Shown here one piece after another: positions 51,101 through 57,634 of a DNA stretch of 64,000 nt (positions are counted from its first letter, which is position 1; each line of letters opens with the position of its first letter). The notes under the pieces were generated by a model that searched no databases, was not told where the DNA came from, and saw only the letters and a list, made by a program, of their open reading frames with translations. Source of the stretch: an uncultured Clostridia bacterium (GTDB taxonomy: Bacteria; Bacillota; Clostridia; CAKSNL01; HGM11501); assembly GCA_934476235.1 (NCBI GenBank), contig CAKSNL010000002.1, positions 62,001-126,000 on the forward strand. Reading direction: 5' to 3'. The position numbers were made by a program, and so were the translations under genes.

Positions 51101-51606
51101 AATCGGCTGAGAATTTCTCAAAAGGGGAGGACACCGCGGTGCCTGACGGGTCATATGTCACGGTGTGCGGCATAATCTCCGAAAAGAAGGAAAAGATGAC
51201 AAAGTCGGGGCAGATGATGGCATTTTTAAATCTTGAGGATATGACCTCCGGCTTAAGAATCATCGTTTTCCCGAAGGTGCTTGCAGAGTCCGAAAATAAG
51301 ATATTTGAGGACGCGGTCGTCTCCGTTTCGGGAAGGATAAATTACCGCGACGACGGGACGGCGGAGCTGATGGCGGAAAAGGTCGGCACGCTCAGCCCGG
51401 AAAGCAATGACCCGGTGATTGCAAAGGTAAAAGACCTTTATGTGCTTGACGATATAAACCCGATAGTAAAAAGGCACCCGGGGGAGAGAGCGTTCGTCAT
51501 AGAGCATGGCGGGAAATACACCGAAACCTTGTACGGCGTGGAGCCGGACGGGGAGTTTTTGGCGGAATTATTGCACTTTGGAATCGAAATTGAAGGAAAT
51601 GCTTGA
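48169..51606 (+). CDS. dnaE: DNA polymerase III subunit alpha (DnaE)
   Basis: A 1145-residue replicative polymerase of the DnaE class. The N-terminal PHP domain opens FAHLHLHTEYSLLDG, the polymerase core has VGPGRGSAAGSMVAY with catalytic PDIDIDF near residue 400, then a helix-hairpin-helix region and an OB-fold near 985-1060. It starts at an ATG sharing a base with the whiA stop. Clostridia also carry PolC, so it may serve as the lagging-strand starter polymerase as in Bacillus. Confidence 0.97.
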   Translation: MGFAHLHLHTEYSLLDGECNIKKLLDRAKELGMRHIAITDHGAMYGVIDFYQEAKDRGLHPIIGCELYTAPRSRFDKTGGIDNKYGHLVLLAKNQTGYKNLMYLSSVGFTEGFYYKPRVDMETLRAHGEGLIALTACLKGDIPTLLLRGEHEKAEEKLNEFKSIFGEENVYIELQDHSLPEQRELNPMLISLARKTNTKMVCTNDVHYIRKEDAVYQDVLLCIQTGHTVDEEDRMKMSTDEFYLKSEEEMRSLFSYVEEAVDNTERVANECNVEFDFSKSHLPGFAVPDGKTSEQYLRELCEAGLKENYGENPGKIYKDRLDYELSVINSMGYTDYFLIVWDFIRFARSEHIMVGPGRGSAAGSMVAYTLHITKVDPIKYNLLFERFLNSERISMPDIDIDFCYERRGEVIDYVNRKYGSDHVCQIIAFGTMAARGAVRDVGRALGIEYSEVDAVAKMIPMELKMTIGKALSEANGNNKLNAAYKSDPKVKRLLDTAIALEGTPRHTSTHAAGVVITDEPVYERVPLQLNDDVITTQYAMGNLEKLGVLKMDFLGLRTLTVIRDAIANVEKTHGIKIDIDNIDYNIPEVYKMIADGDTTGVFQLESRGMTSFMKELSPESMEDIIAGIALYRPGPMDFIPRYIKNKKNSGSIKYKTPLLEPILNMTYGCIVYQEQVMQIVRSLGGYSLGRADLVRRAMSKKKMDVMEKERKNFIYGSKEENIPGALKSGVDEKAAGEVFDEMIDFAKYAFNKSHATVYALVAYQTAYLKHFYPMEFMAAMLTSEQGNSDKVALYISYCSAMGIKVLPPDVNKSADTFSVEDEGIRFSLSAIKNVGREIVKSIASEREKNGSFTSLNDFCVRMRSLNLNKRTLEGLIKCGAFDFLGANRMQLLSVYEGALSGASKDAKNNLDGQMDLFSSGEDDEPEKDVFPDIPDCPAKVRLSMEKESAGVYLTGHPLSEYAPLIRRMNALEAGVIKESAENFSKGEDTAVPDGSYVTVCGIISEKKEKMTKSGQMMAFLNLEDMTSGLRIIVFPKVLAESENKIFEDAVVSVSGRINYRDDGTAELMAEKVGTLSPESNDPVIAKVKDLYVLDDINPIVKRHPGERAFVIEHGGKYTETLYGVEPDGEFLAELLHFGIEIEGNA

Positions 51607-51631
51607 TTTTTTTCAGGACTTATGCTATAAT
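51603..51631 (+). promoter_or_regulatory. Sigma-A promoter of the small protein gene and pyk
   Basis: TTGATT at 51603-51608, a 17-base spacer and TATAAT at 51626-51631, right after the dnaE stop. Confidence 0.75.
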
Positions 51632-51681
51632 GTATAATTGCAATAATGTTTTTGCAAAACCGTACTGCGGAGGTGTAGGCT

Positions 51682-51879
51682 ATGTGGACAGTGATATATA
51701 TGGCTCAGAGCCGGGAAGCTGCCGATAACTTGAGGGCGCTTTTAGAAAACGCCGGTATTTTGGTTAAGATAAGACCGGTTACGAAGGCTGCCGAAGGGGA
51801 AGCCAATGCTTTTGAAATTCTGATTCCTCAGACCGAGAAGGATGAGGCGCATAAGGTGATAATAGGAAGCGGATATTGA
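51682..51879 (+). CDS. Small conserved clostridial protein (DUF2007/DUF3343-like)
   Basis: A 65-residue protein, MWTVIYMAQSREAADNLRALL then a GILVKIRPV strand and FEILIPQTEKDEAHKVI. It is often found between dnaE and glycolytic kinases in clostridia and sometimes labelled glutamate decarboxylase in databases, which its size cannot support. The beta-alpha-beta layout with an A-x-x-L-x-x-L-L helix is like the DUF3343 protein at 9560. It is likely a ligand-binding or signalling fold. A GCGGAGG site precedes it. Function is unknown. Confidence 0.75.
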   Translation: MWTVIYMAQSREAADNLRALLENAGILVKIRPVTKAAEGEANAFEILIPQTEKDEAHKVIIGSGY

Positions 51880-51884
51880 TGCGG

Positions 51885-51919
51885 CGGCGAAACGGGTTTA
51901 CGTTTCGCCGTTTAATTTT
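51885..51919 (+). terminator. Hairpin between small protein and pyk
   Basis: CGGCGAAACG and CGTTTCGCCG arms with a 6-base loop, followed by TTTAATTTTT. It may only partly stop transcription into pyk. Confidence 0.7.
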
Positions 51920-51945
51920 TAACAATCTTTTAAGGGGTGGCGTGA

Positions 51946-53700
51946 ATGAATATAAGAAAAACAAAAATAATCTGCACGATAGGACCGGCGACGGATGACC
52001 CTAAGGTTTTGGAGGAAATGATAAGAAGCGGAATGGATGTTGCAAGACTCAATTTTTCGCACGGTACTTATGAGGACCATAAGATGAGGATGGACGAGGT
52101 CAAGGCGGTCAGAGAAAAGCTCGGCAGATTCATCCCGATAATGCTTGACACGAAGGGTCCCGAGATAAGGATCGGGCATTTTAAGGACGGGAAAGTGAAG
52201 ATAAAGGCGGGGCAGAAGTTCACTTTAACGACCGATGATACGGTGGGAACCGACGAGATAGTTTCCGTCAGCTATAAAAACCTTCCGGGCGAGATAAAAA
52301 AGGGCAACGTGATATTGATAGACGACGGACTTTTAAAGCTTGAAGTCATAGACATAAAGGAGAACAGGATAATCTGTATCGCGGACAATGACGCGGAGAT
52401 AAGCAATTCAAAGGGCGTGAACCTTCCCGATTCCACGATCAATATGCCCTATGTCAGCGAGAAGGACAGGTCCGACCTTTTGTTCGGAATCGAGCAGGGA
52501 GTCGATTTTATCGCCGCATCCTTTGTCAGAAGCGCGTATGACGTTTTCGAGATAAGAAAAATATTGGAGGACAACGGCGGAAAGCACATTAAGATAATTG
52601 CAAAGATTGAGAACCGTGACGGCGTTACGAATATGGACGACATATTGAAAGCGGCGGACGGAATCATGGTGGCGCGCGGCGATATGGGCGTTGAGATTCC
52701 GATGGAGGAGCTTCCGAGCATCCAGAAAATGCTTATAAGAAAGTGCTTCCTGATGGGAAAGATCGCTATCACCGCGACTCAGATGCTTGAATCCATGATA
52801 GAAAAGCCGAGACCGACAAGGGCGGAGATTTCGGACGTTGCGAATGCCGTTTATGACGGCACGAGCGCGACGATGCTGTCCGCCGAAAGCGCGGTCGGCG
52901 CGTATCCCGTTGAGGCGGTCCGCGCAATGGCGCGTATCGCGGTAAAGACCGAAAGCTCCATTGACTACGGAAAGATATTAAAAGACTCCGAAATGTCAAG
53001 AAGCGTGACGGGCGCGGTCAGCCATGCGGCGTGCACTATGGCGGAGGATATGCAGGCGGGCGCGGTCGTTACCGTTACCAAGAGCGGATTTACCGCGAGA
53101 ATGATATCAAAATACCGTCCGGCGTGCCCGATAATTGCCGCCGCGGTGGATGAGAGGGTCGCACGCCAGCTTTCGATGAGCTGGGGCGTTATCCCGGTTA
53201 AGGCGGAGCATAAGGAGACAAGCGACGAGCTTTTTGATCATGCCTTGGAGCTTGCGAGAGAAACCGGAATCGTCGCGAGCGGCGACGTTGTGGTTATCAC
53301 GGGCGGAGTGCCCTTAGGCGTCAGCGGAACGACGAATATCGTCAAGGTCGAGATAGTCGGTCACGTGCTCTGCCAGGGCAACGGCGTGAACCACGCTGCG
53401 GCAAGCGGAACGCTCTGTGTTGCGGACAATCCTCAGGAGGCAAGAGCGCTCTTTAAGGAGGGCGATATCTTAGTGGTTGACGAGACGACGAATGAGATGA
53501 TGGATATCTTGAAAAAGTGCAAGGGAATCATCACCGAGCTTGACGGAAGCGCTTCCCACGCCGCAATCGTCGGCATGACGTTGGACATTCCGGTCGTTAC
53601 CGGAGTTAAGAATGCGACGCATATATTAAAGTCCGGCACGGTCGCGACGGTGGACGGGTACCGCGGAATCGTTTACAACGGAATAACAAAGGTTATATAA
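51946..53700 (+). CDS. pyk: Pyruvate kinase with C-terminal PEP-utilising domain
   Basis: A 584-residue pyruvate kinase. The barrel has KTKIICTIGPATDDP, RLNFSHGTYEDH, the catalytic LIDDGLL and KIENRDGV segments, VARGDMGVEIP and ATQMLESM. An allosteric C-domain is followed by the extra PEP-mobile domain (about 495-584) with the His-containing loop LDGSASHAAIVGMTLDIPVVTG, as in Bacillus and clostridial enzymes. It makes pyruvate and ATP from PEP in glycolysis. AAGGGGTGG precedes the ATG. Confidence 0.98.
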   Translation: MNIRKTKIICTIGPATDDPKVLEEMIRSGMDVARLNFSHGTYEDHKMRMDEVKAVREKLGRFIPIMLDTKGPEIRIGHFKDGKVKIKAGQKFTLTTDDTVGTDEIVSVSYKNLPGEIKKGNVILIDDGLLKLEVIDIKENRIICIADNDAEISNSKGVNLPDSTINMPYVSEKDRSDLLFGIEQGVDFIAASFVRSAYDVFEIRKILEDNGGKHIKIIAKIENRDGVTNMDDILKAADGIMVARGDMGVEIPMEELPSIQKMLIRKCFLMGKIAITATQMLESMIEKPRPTRAEISDVANAVYDGTSATMLSAESAVGAYPVEAVRAMARIAVKTESSIDYGKILKDSEMSRSVTGAVSHAACTMAEDMQAGAVVTVTKSGFTARMISKYRPACPIIAAAVDERVARQLSMSWGVIPVKAEHKETSDELFDHALELARETGIVASGDVVVITGGVPLGVSGTTNIVKVEIVGHVLCQGNGVNHAAASGTLCVADNPQEARALFKEGDILVVDETTNEMMDILKKCKGIITELDGSASHAAIVGMTLDIPVVTGVKNATHILKSGTVATVDGYRGIVYNGITKVI

Positions 53701-53723
53701 ATCGACAAAATTATAAAAAATAC

Positions 53724-53752
53724 TTGAAAAAATCACATATTAGTGATAAAAT
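53724..53752 (+). promoter_or_regulatory. Promoter of the scaffold/GGGtGRT operon with palindromic operator
   Basis: TTGAAA at 53724-53729, a 17-base spacer and TAAAAT at 53747-53752. ATCAC-N6-GTGAT at 53732-53747 fills the spacer, an ideal position for a repressor. Confidence 0.75.
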
Positions 53753-53785
53753 ATAATAGGATTTTTTTGAAAGGAGTATATAAAG

Positions 53786-54478
53786 ATGAACTATTCACAG
53801 GAAGTTAACAACATGTGCATCGTAAAAAAAGATGCATGTCACAAGCCGGCTCCCATTCCTGAAGAAGGAAAATGGGTAAAGGCAAAGGAAATAAAGGACA
53901 TTAACGGTCTTACACACGGAATAGGCTGGTGCGCTCCCCAGCAGGGAACCTGCAAGCTTACTCTTAATGTCAAAGAGGGTGTTATCGAGGAAGCGTTGGT
54001 TGAGACCTGCGGCTGCTCGGGTATGACTCATTCGGCTGCTATGGCGGGCGAAATTCTTCCCGGTAAGACAATTTTGGAGGCTCTTAACTCCGACCTCGTT
54101 TGCGACGCTATCAACACGGCTATGAGAGAGCTCTTCCTTCAGATCGTTTACGGAAGAACGCAGACCGCGTTCTCCGAGGGCGGACTTCCCATCGGTGCAG
54201 GTCTTGAGGATCTGGGCAAGGGACTCAGAAGCCAGGTAGGTACGATCTTCAGCACAAAGGCGAAGGGCGTAAGATACTTGGAGCTTGCAGAGGGCTACAT
54301 CACAAAGATCGCTCTGGATAAGGACGATTGCGTTATAGGCTACAAGTTCGTTCATCTCGGAAAGATGATGGATATGATCAAAAAGGGTATGAACGCTGAT
54401 GAGGCGCTTAAAAAGGCTTCCGGTCAGTACGGAAGATTTGACGATGCCGCTAAGGTAATCGATCCCAGAGAAGAATAA
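53786..54478 (+). CDS. Iron-sulfur assembly scaffold-like protein (IscU/NifU-N-like)
   Basis: A 230-residue protein. The central part (about 55-115) has the U-type scaffold pattern CKLTLNVKEGVIEEALVETCGCSGMTHSAAMAGEILPGKTILEA, in which Cys75 and Cys77 take the place of the cluster-binding Cys. Further cysteines at 11, 18, 49 and 56 are possible ligands. Proteins of this type in clostridia are annotated as Fe-S scaffolds and are paired with the GGGtGRT protein, as here. The C-terminal half (about 120-230) is not part of IscU. Codon use suggests high expression. The role in cluster assembly is inferred. Confidence 0.8.
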   Translation: MNYSQEVNNMCIVKKDACHKPAPIPEEGKWVKAKEIKDINGLTHGIGWCAPQQGTCKLTLNVKEGVIEEALVETCGCSGMTHSAAMAGEILPGKTILEALNSDLVCDAINTAMRELFLQIVYGRTQTAFSEGGLPIGAGLEDLGKGLRSQVGTIFSTKAKGVRYLELAEGYITKIALDKDDCVIGYKFVHLGKMMDMIKKGMNADEALKKASGQYGRFDDAAKVIDPREE

Positions 54479-54495
54479 TAAGGAGGATACTTAAA

Positions 54496-55494
54496 ATGGC
54501 TTTATTTGAAAGTTACGAGAGAAGAATTAAACAGATTAACGAAGCTTTGAATAAGTATTCTATAGCTTCGATAGAAGAAGCAAAGGCTGTCTGCGACGAG
54601 AAGGGCATCGACGTTGCCGCTATCGTTAAAGGCATTCAGCCCATCTGCTTTGAGAACGCTTGCTGGGCTTACACCGTAGGTGCGGCAATCGCTATTAAAA
54701 AGGGCGTTAAGACCGCGGCTGACGCGGCAAGAGCAATAGGTGAGGGACTTCAGTCTTTCTGTATTCCCGGCTCCGTTGCAGATGACAGAAAGGTTGGCTT
54801 GGGTCACGGTAACCTCGGAGCAATGCTCCTTTCCGAGGAGACAAAGTGCTTCGCTTTCCTGGCAGGTCACGAGTCCTTCGCAGCGGCAGAAGGCGCTATC
54901 GGTATCGCTAAGTCTGCAAACAAGGTAAGAAAAGAGCCCTTAAGAGTTATCCTTAACGGTCTCGGTAAGGACGCGGCTCAGATCATTTCGAGAATCAACG
55001 GCTTCACATTTGTTGAGACCGAGTTTGATTACTATACGGGTGAGCTCAAAATCGTCAGCGAGAAGGCATATTCCGAGGGCGAGAGAGCAAAGGTTCGCTG
55101 CTACGGCGCGGACGATGTTCGCGAGGGCGTTGCAATCATGCACAAAGAGGGCGTTGACGTTTCCATTACCGGTAACTCCACCAACCCCACAAGATTCCAG
55201 CATCCCGTTGCGGGAACATATAAGAAGGAGTGCAACGAGCTCGGCAAGAAGTATTTCTCCGTTGCATCCGGCGGCGGTACGGGAAGAACGCTTCATCCTG
55301 ATAACATGGCGGCAGGTCCCGCTTCCTACGGTATGACAGATACTATGGGAAGAATGCATTCCGACGCGCAGTTCGCAGGTTCGTCCTCCGTTCCGGCTCA
55401 CGTTGAGATGATGGGTCTCATCGGTATGGGTAACAACCCCATGGTCGGCGCAACTGTTGCAGTTGCCGTTGCTGTTGAGGAAGCAATGAAATAA
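54496..55494 (+). CDS. GGGtGRT protein (unknown function)
   Basis: A 332-residue cytoplasmic protein with the namesake motif GGGTGRT at residues 259-265, in VASGGGTGRTLHPDNMAAGP, and a Gly-rich run LGHGNLGAMLL near 103. Both look like ligand-binding loops. Cysteines at 33, 51, 56, 89, 118, 202 and 246 could hold a metal or cluster. No known enzyme fold was recognised. It lies 17 bases after the scaffold-like gene, with a good GGAGG, and both seem highly expressed. The partner suggests a Fe-S related role, which is inference. Confidence 0.85.
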   Translation: MALFESYERRIKQINEALNKYSIASIEEAKAVCDEKGIDVAAIVKGIQPICFENACWAYTVGAAIAIKKGVKTAADAARAIGEGLQSFCIPGSVADDRKVGLGHGNLGAMLLSEETKCFAFLAGHESFAAAEGAIGIAKSANKVRKEPLRVILNGLGKDAAQIISRINGFTFVETEFDYYTGELKIVSEKAYSEGERAKVRCYGADDVREGVAIMHKEGVDVSITGNSTNPTRFQHPVAGTYKKECNELGKKYFSVASGGGTGRTLHPDNMAAGPASYGMTDTMGRMHSDAQFAGSSSVPAHVEMMGLIGMGNNPMVGATVAVAVAVEEAMK

Positions 55495-55573
55495 TTAACT
55501 GCGTTGAAATGCGCTTAAATACTGGGTTTTAAAAGTGAGAAGAATTAGTGAAAAGCAGGGAAATGTATGTAAT

Positions 55574-55616
55574 TCCTACATTATTCCTACACTACTCCTA
55601 CACTTTTATTCCTACA
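55574..55616. repeat. Four direct TCCTACA repeats
   Basis: TCCTACA at 55574-55580, 55585-55591, 55596-55602 and 55610-55616; spacing 11, 11 and 14 bases, all in the same direction. Confidence 0.8.
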
Positions 55617-55647
55617 CTGCAAAAATTATAGGTATATTGACACACTT

Positions 55648-55677
55648 AAGGGGACCGGCTAAGTCGGTCCCCTTTTT
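55648..55677 (+). terminator. Terminator of the scaffold/GGGtGRT operon
   Basis: A ten-base-pair hairpin AAGGGGACCG/CGGTCCCCTT with loop GCTAAGT, then T run. Confidence 0.85.
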
Positions 55678-55683
55678 GTCCTA

Positions 55684-55711
55684 TTGACAGAATTTTTAAT
55701 GTGAGTATAAT
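55684..55711 (+). promoter_or_regulatory. Sigma-A promoter of htpG
   Basis: TTGACA at 55684-55689, a 16-base spacer and TATAAT at 55706-55711. No CIRCE or CtsR-like site was seen. Confidence 0.75.
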
Positions 55712-55756
55712 AGATCTTGGGCGTATATGCTCATAATAATGAAAGGACTGTTACAA

Positions 55757-57532
55757 ATGAAGGGCAATATTACAGTACACACACAAAACATTTTTCCGGT
55801 CATTAAAAAATGGCTGTATTCGGATAAAGACATTTTTCTGCGCGAGATCGTGTCAAACGGATGCGACGCGGTGACCAAGCTTAAGAAGGTGAAGGACGCG
55901 GGCGCCGCGCTTCCGACCGATGAGGAATATGAAGTGCATGTTGTCGTTGACAAGCCGAATAAGACCGTGACCGTGTCCGACAACGGAATCGGAATGACAG
56001 AAAGCGAAATCGAGAAGTACATCACTCAGGTAGCGTTTTCCGGCGCGGAGGATTTTTTAAATAAATATCAGGACAAGAGCCCCGAAAACCAGATAATCGG
56101 GCATTTCGGACTCGGCTTTTTCTCAGCCTTCATGGTGTCTGACAAGGTGGAGATAGAGACGCTTTCCTTTGCCGAGGGCGCGAAGAGCGCGCACTGGAGC
56201 TGCGACGGCGGCATTGAATATGAGATGACTGAGGGCACGAGAGAAAAGCGCGGAACGGACATTATAATGCACATTACGGAGGACGATTCTGACTATCTTT
56301 CAATCTCCAAGATACGCGAGATACTGGATAAATACTGCTCATTTCTGCCTGTTCCTATCTACTGCTATCAGGCAGGGGAGGACAAAGGCACGCCGGTAAA
56401 CGAAACGCACCCATTGTGGATGAAATCCCCCTCCGAGTGTACGGATGACGAGTACAAAACGTTTTATCAGAGGCTCTTTAAGCGTTATGACGAGCCGCTT
56501 TTCTGGATCCACTTAAACACGGACTATCCTTTCAACTTAAAAGGAATCTTGTATTTTCCGAAGATTGAGAAAAACCGGATGAATTTAACGGGCGGACCCG
56601 TTAAGCTTTACAACAATCAGGTGTTTGTTGCGGACAATATCAAGGAGATAATCCCTGAATTTCTTCTGATGTTAAAGGGCGTTATCGACTGCCCGGATGT
56701 TCCGCTCAACGTTTCGCGAAGCTTTTTGCAGAACGACAGAACAGTCGGCAAGATTGCAGACCACATCGTCAAAAAGATTGCGGATAAGCTCACCGATATG
56801 TTTAAAAACGACCGCGGGAGCTATGAAAAGTACTGGGAGGACATTTCCGGCTTTATTAAGTTCGGCGCGATGAGCGATCCGAAGTTTTACGACAAGGTGA
56901 AAGACTGCCTTATTTATAAGACCACGATGGGCAAATACGTCACGATGGCGGACTATTTAGCCGGCGACAAGAAAGAGGTTTACTATGCGACGAGCGGGGA
57001 ATACCAGAAGAGCTATATAAACCTTTTCAGCGACCAGGGCATCGAGGTGCTCTTAATGCCGGGACTTATTGACGCGACATTCGTTCAGTTTTTAGAGAGT
57101 AAGTTTTCGGACGTTAAGTTTATGAGCATTGACTCCGTAACACCGGACAGCTTCAAGTCCGATGAGACGGGGGCGGATGCTGAAAAGACGAAAAAGCTTT
57201 TCGCGGAGTTTTTGCCCAAGGACACCGAGATTGAGACGCAGAGCTTAAAGAGCAAGGAGGTTCCGGCACTCGTAATGATAGACGAGTACGCCAGAAGAAT
57301 GAGAATGATCTCCGCGGCGATGGGCGGAACCGATTTTCCCGATAAAAAGCGCCTTATGATAAACCTTAACAGTCCGCTTATAGAGAGCCTTGCCGATATG
57401 GATAAGGAAAAGGCGGAAATGGTGATAAACCAGATATATGACCTTGCGAGGATGGAGTCCGAGCCTTTGGGAGCGGAGGAGCTTGAAAAATTCATCAAGC
57501 GCAGCGTTGAAATGCTCGGCATGATAAAATAA
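55757..57532 (+). CDS. htpG: Molecular chaperone HtpG (Hsp90)
   Basis: A 591-residue Hsp90. The N-terminal GHKL ATPase has FLREIVSNGCDAVTKLK, VSDNGIGMT and IGHFGLGFFSAFMVSD. The middle domain has KGILYFP and the catalytic Arg region NVSRSFLQNDRTVGKI, followed by a short C-terminal dimer domain. The ATG at 55757 has AAAGGA upstream; in-frame ATGs at 55727 and 55739 lack ribosome sites. A single-gene unit between its own promoter and terminator. Confidence 0.97.
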   Translation: MKGNITVHTQNIFPVIKKWLYSDKDIFLREIVSNGCDAVTKLKKVKDAGAALPTDEEYEVHVVVDKPNKTVTVSDNGIGMTESEIEKYITQVAFSGAEDFLNKYQDKSPENQIIGHFGLGFFSAFMVSDKVEIETLSFAEGAKSAHWSCDGGIEYEMTEGTREKRGTDIIMHITEDDSDYLSISKIREILDKYCSFLPVPIYCYQAGEDKGTPVNETHPLWMKSPSECTDDEYKTFYQRLFKRYDEPLFWIHLNTDYPFNLKGILYFPKIEKNRMNLTGGPVKLYNNQVFVADNIKEIIPEFLLMLKGVIDCPDVPLNVSRSFLQNDRTVGKIADHIVKKIADKLTDMFKNDRGSYEKYWEDISGFIKFGAMSDPKFYDKVKDCLIYKTTMGKYVTMADYLAGDKKEVYYATSGEYQKSYINLFSDQGIEVLLMPGLIDATFVQFLESKFSDVKFMSIDSVTPDSFKSDETGADAEKTKKLFAEFLPKDTEIETQSLKSKEVPALVMIDEYARRMRMISAAMGGTDFPDKKRLMINLNSPLIESLADMDKEKAEMVINQIYDLARMESEPLGAEELEKFIKRSVEMLGMIK

Positions 57533-57562
57533 AAAAAGGACGGCTTCAGCCGTCCTTTTTTG
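57533..57562 (+). terminator. Terminator of htpG
   Basis: AAAAAGGACGGCT-TC-AGCCGTCCTTTTTT, a long hairpin with T run. Confidence 0.88.
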
Positions 57563-57586
57563 TGCTGAAAGAGTGCAAAAAAATGC

Positions 57587-57615
57587 TTGAAATCTTTATT
57601 GTCGTATTGTATAAT
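57587..57615 (+). promoter_or_regulatory. Promoter of the TIM-barrel protein gene
   Basis: TTGAAA at 57587-57592, a 17-base spacer and TATAAT at 57610-57615, directly ahead of the ribosome site. The leader would be very short. Confidence 0.7.
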
Positions 57616-57634
57616 CATGGGCGGAGGGATGAAA

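Larger units (their letters stand above)
55495..55683. other. Intergenic region with TCCTACA repeats and terminator
   Basis: There is no gene. Four TCCTACA copies lie at 55574, 55585, 55596 and 55610, the first three exactly 11 bases apart. A terminator follows (AAGGGGACCG/CGGTCCCCTT, 55648-55674, then T5) and then the htpG promoter. Confidence 0.75.

Noticed and set aside
51682..51879. Glutamate decarboxylase
   Set aside because: A 65-residue protein lacks any PLP domain; the label comes from database carry-over.
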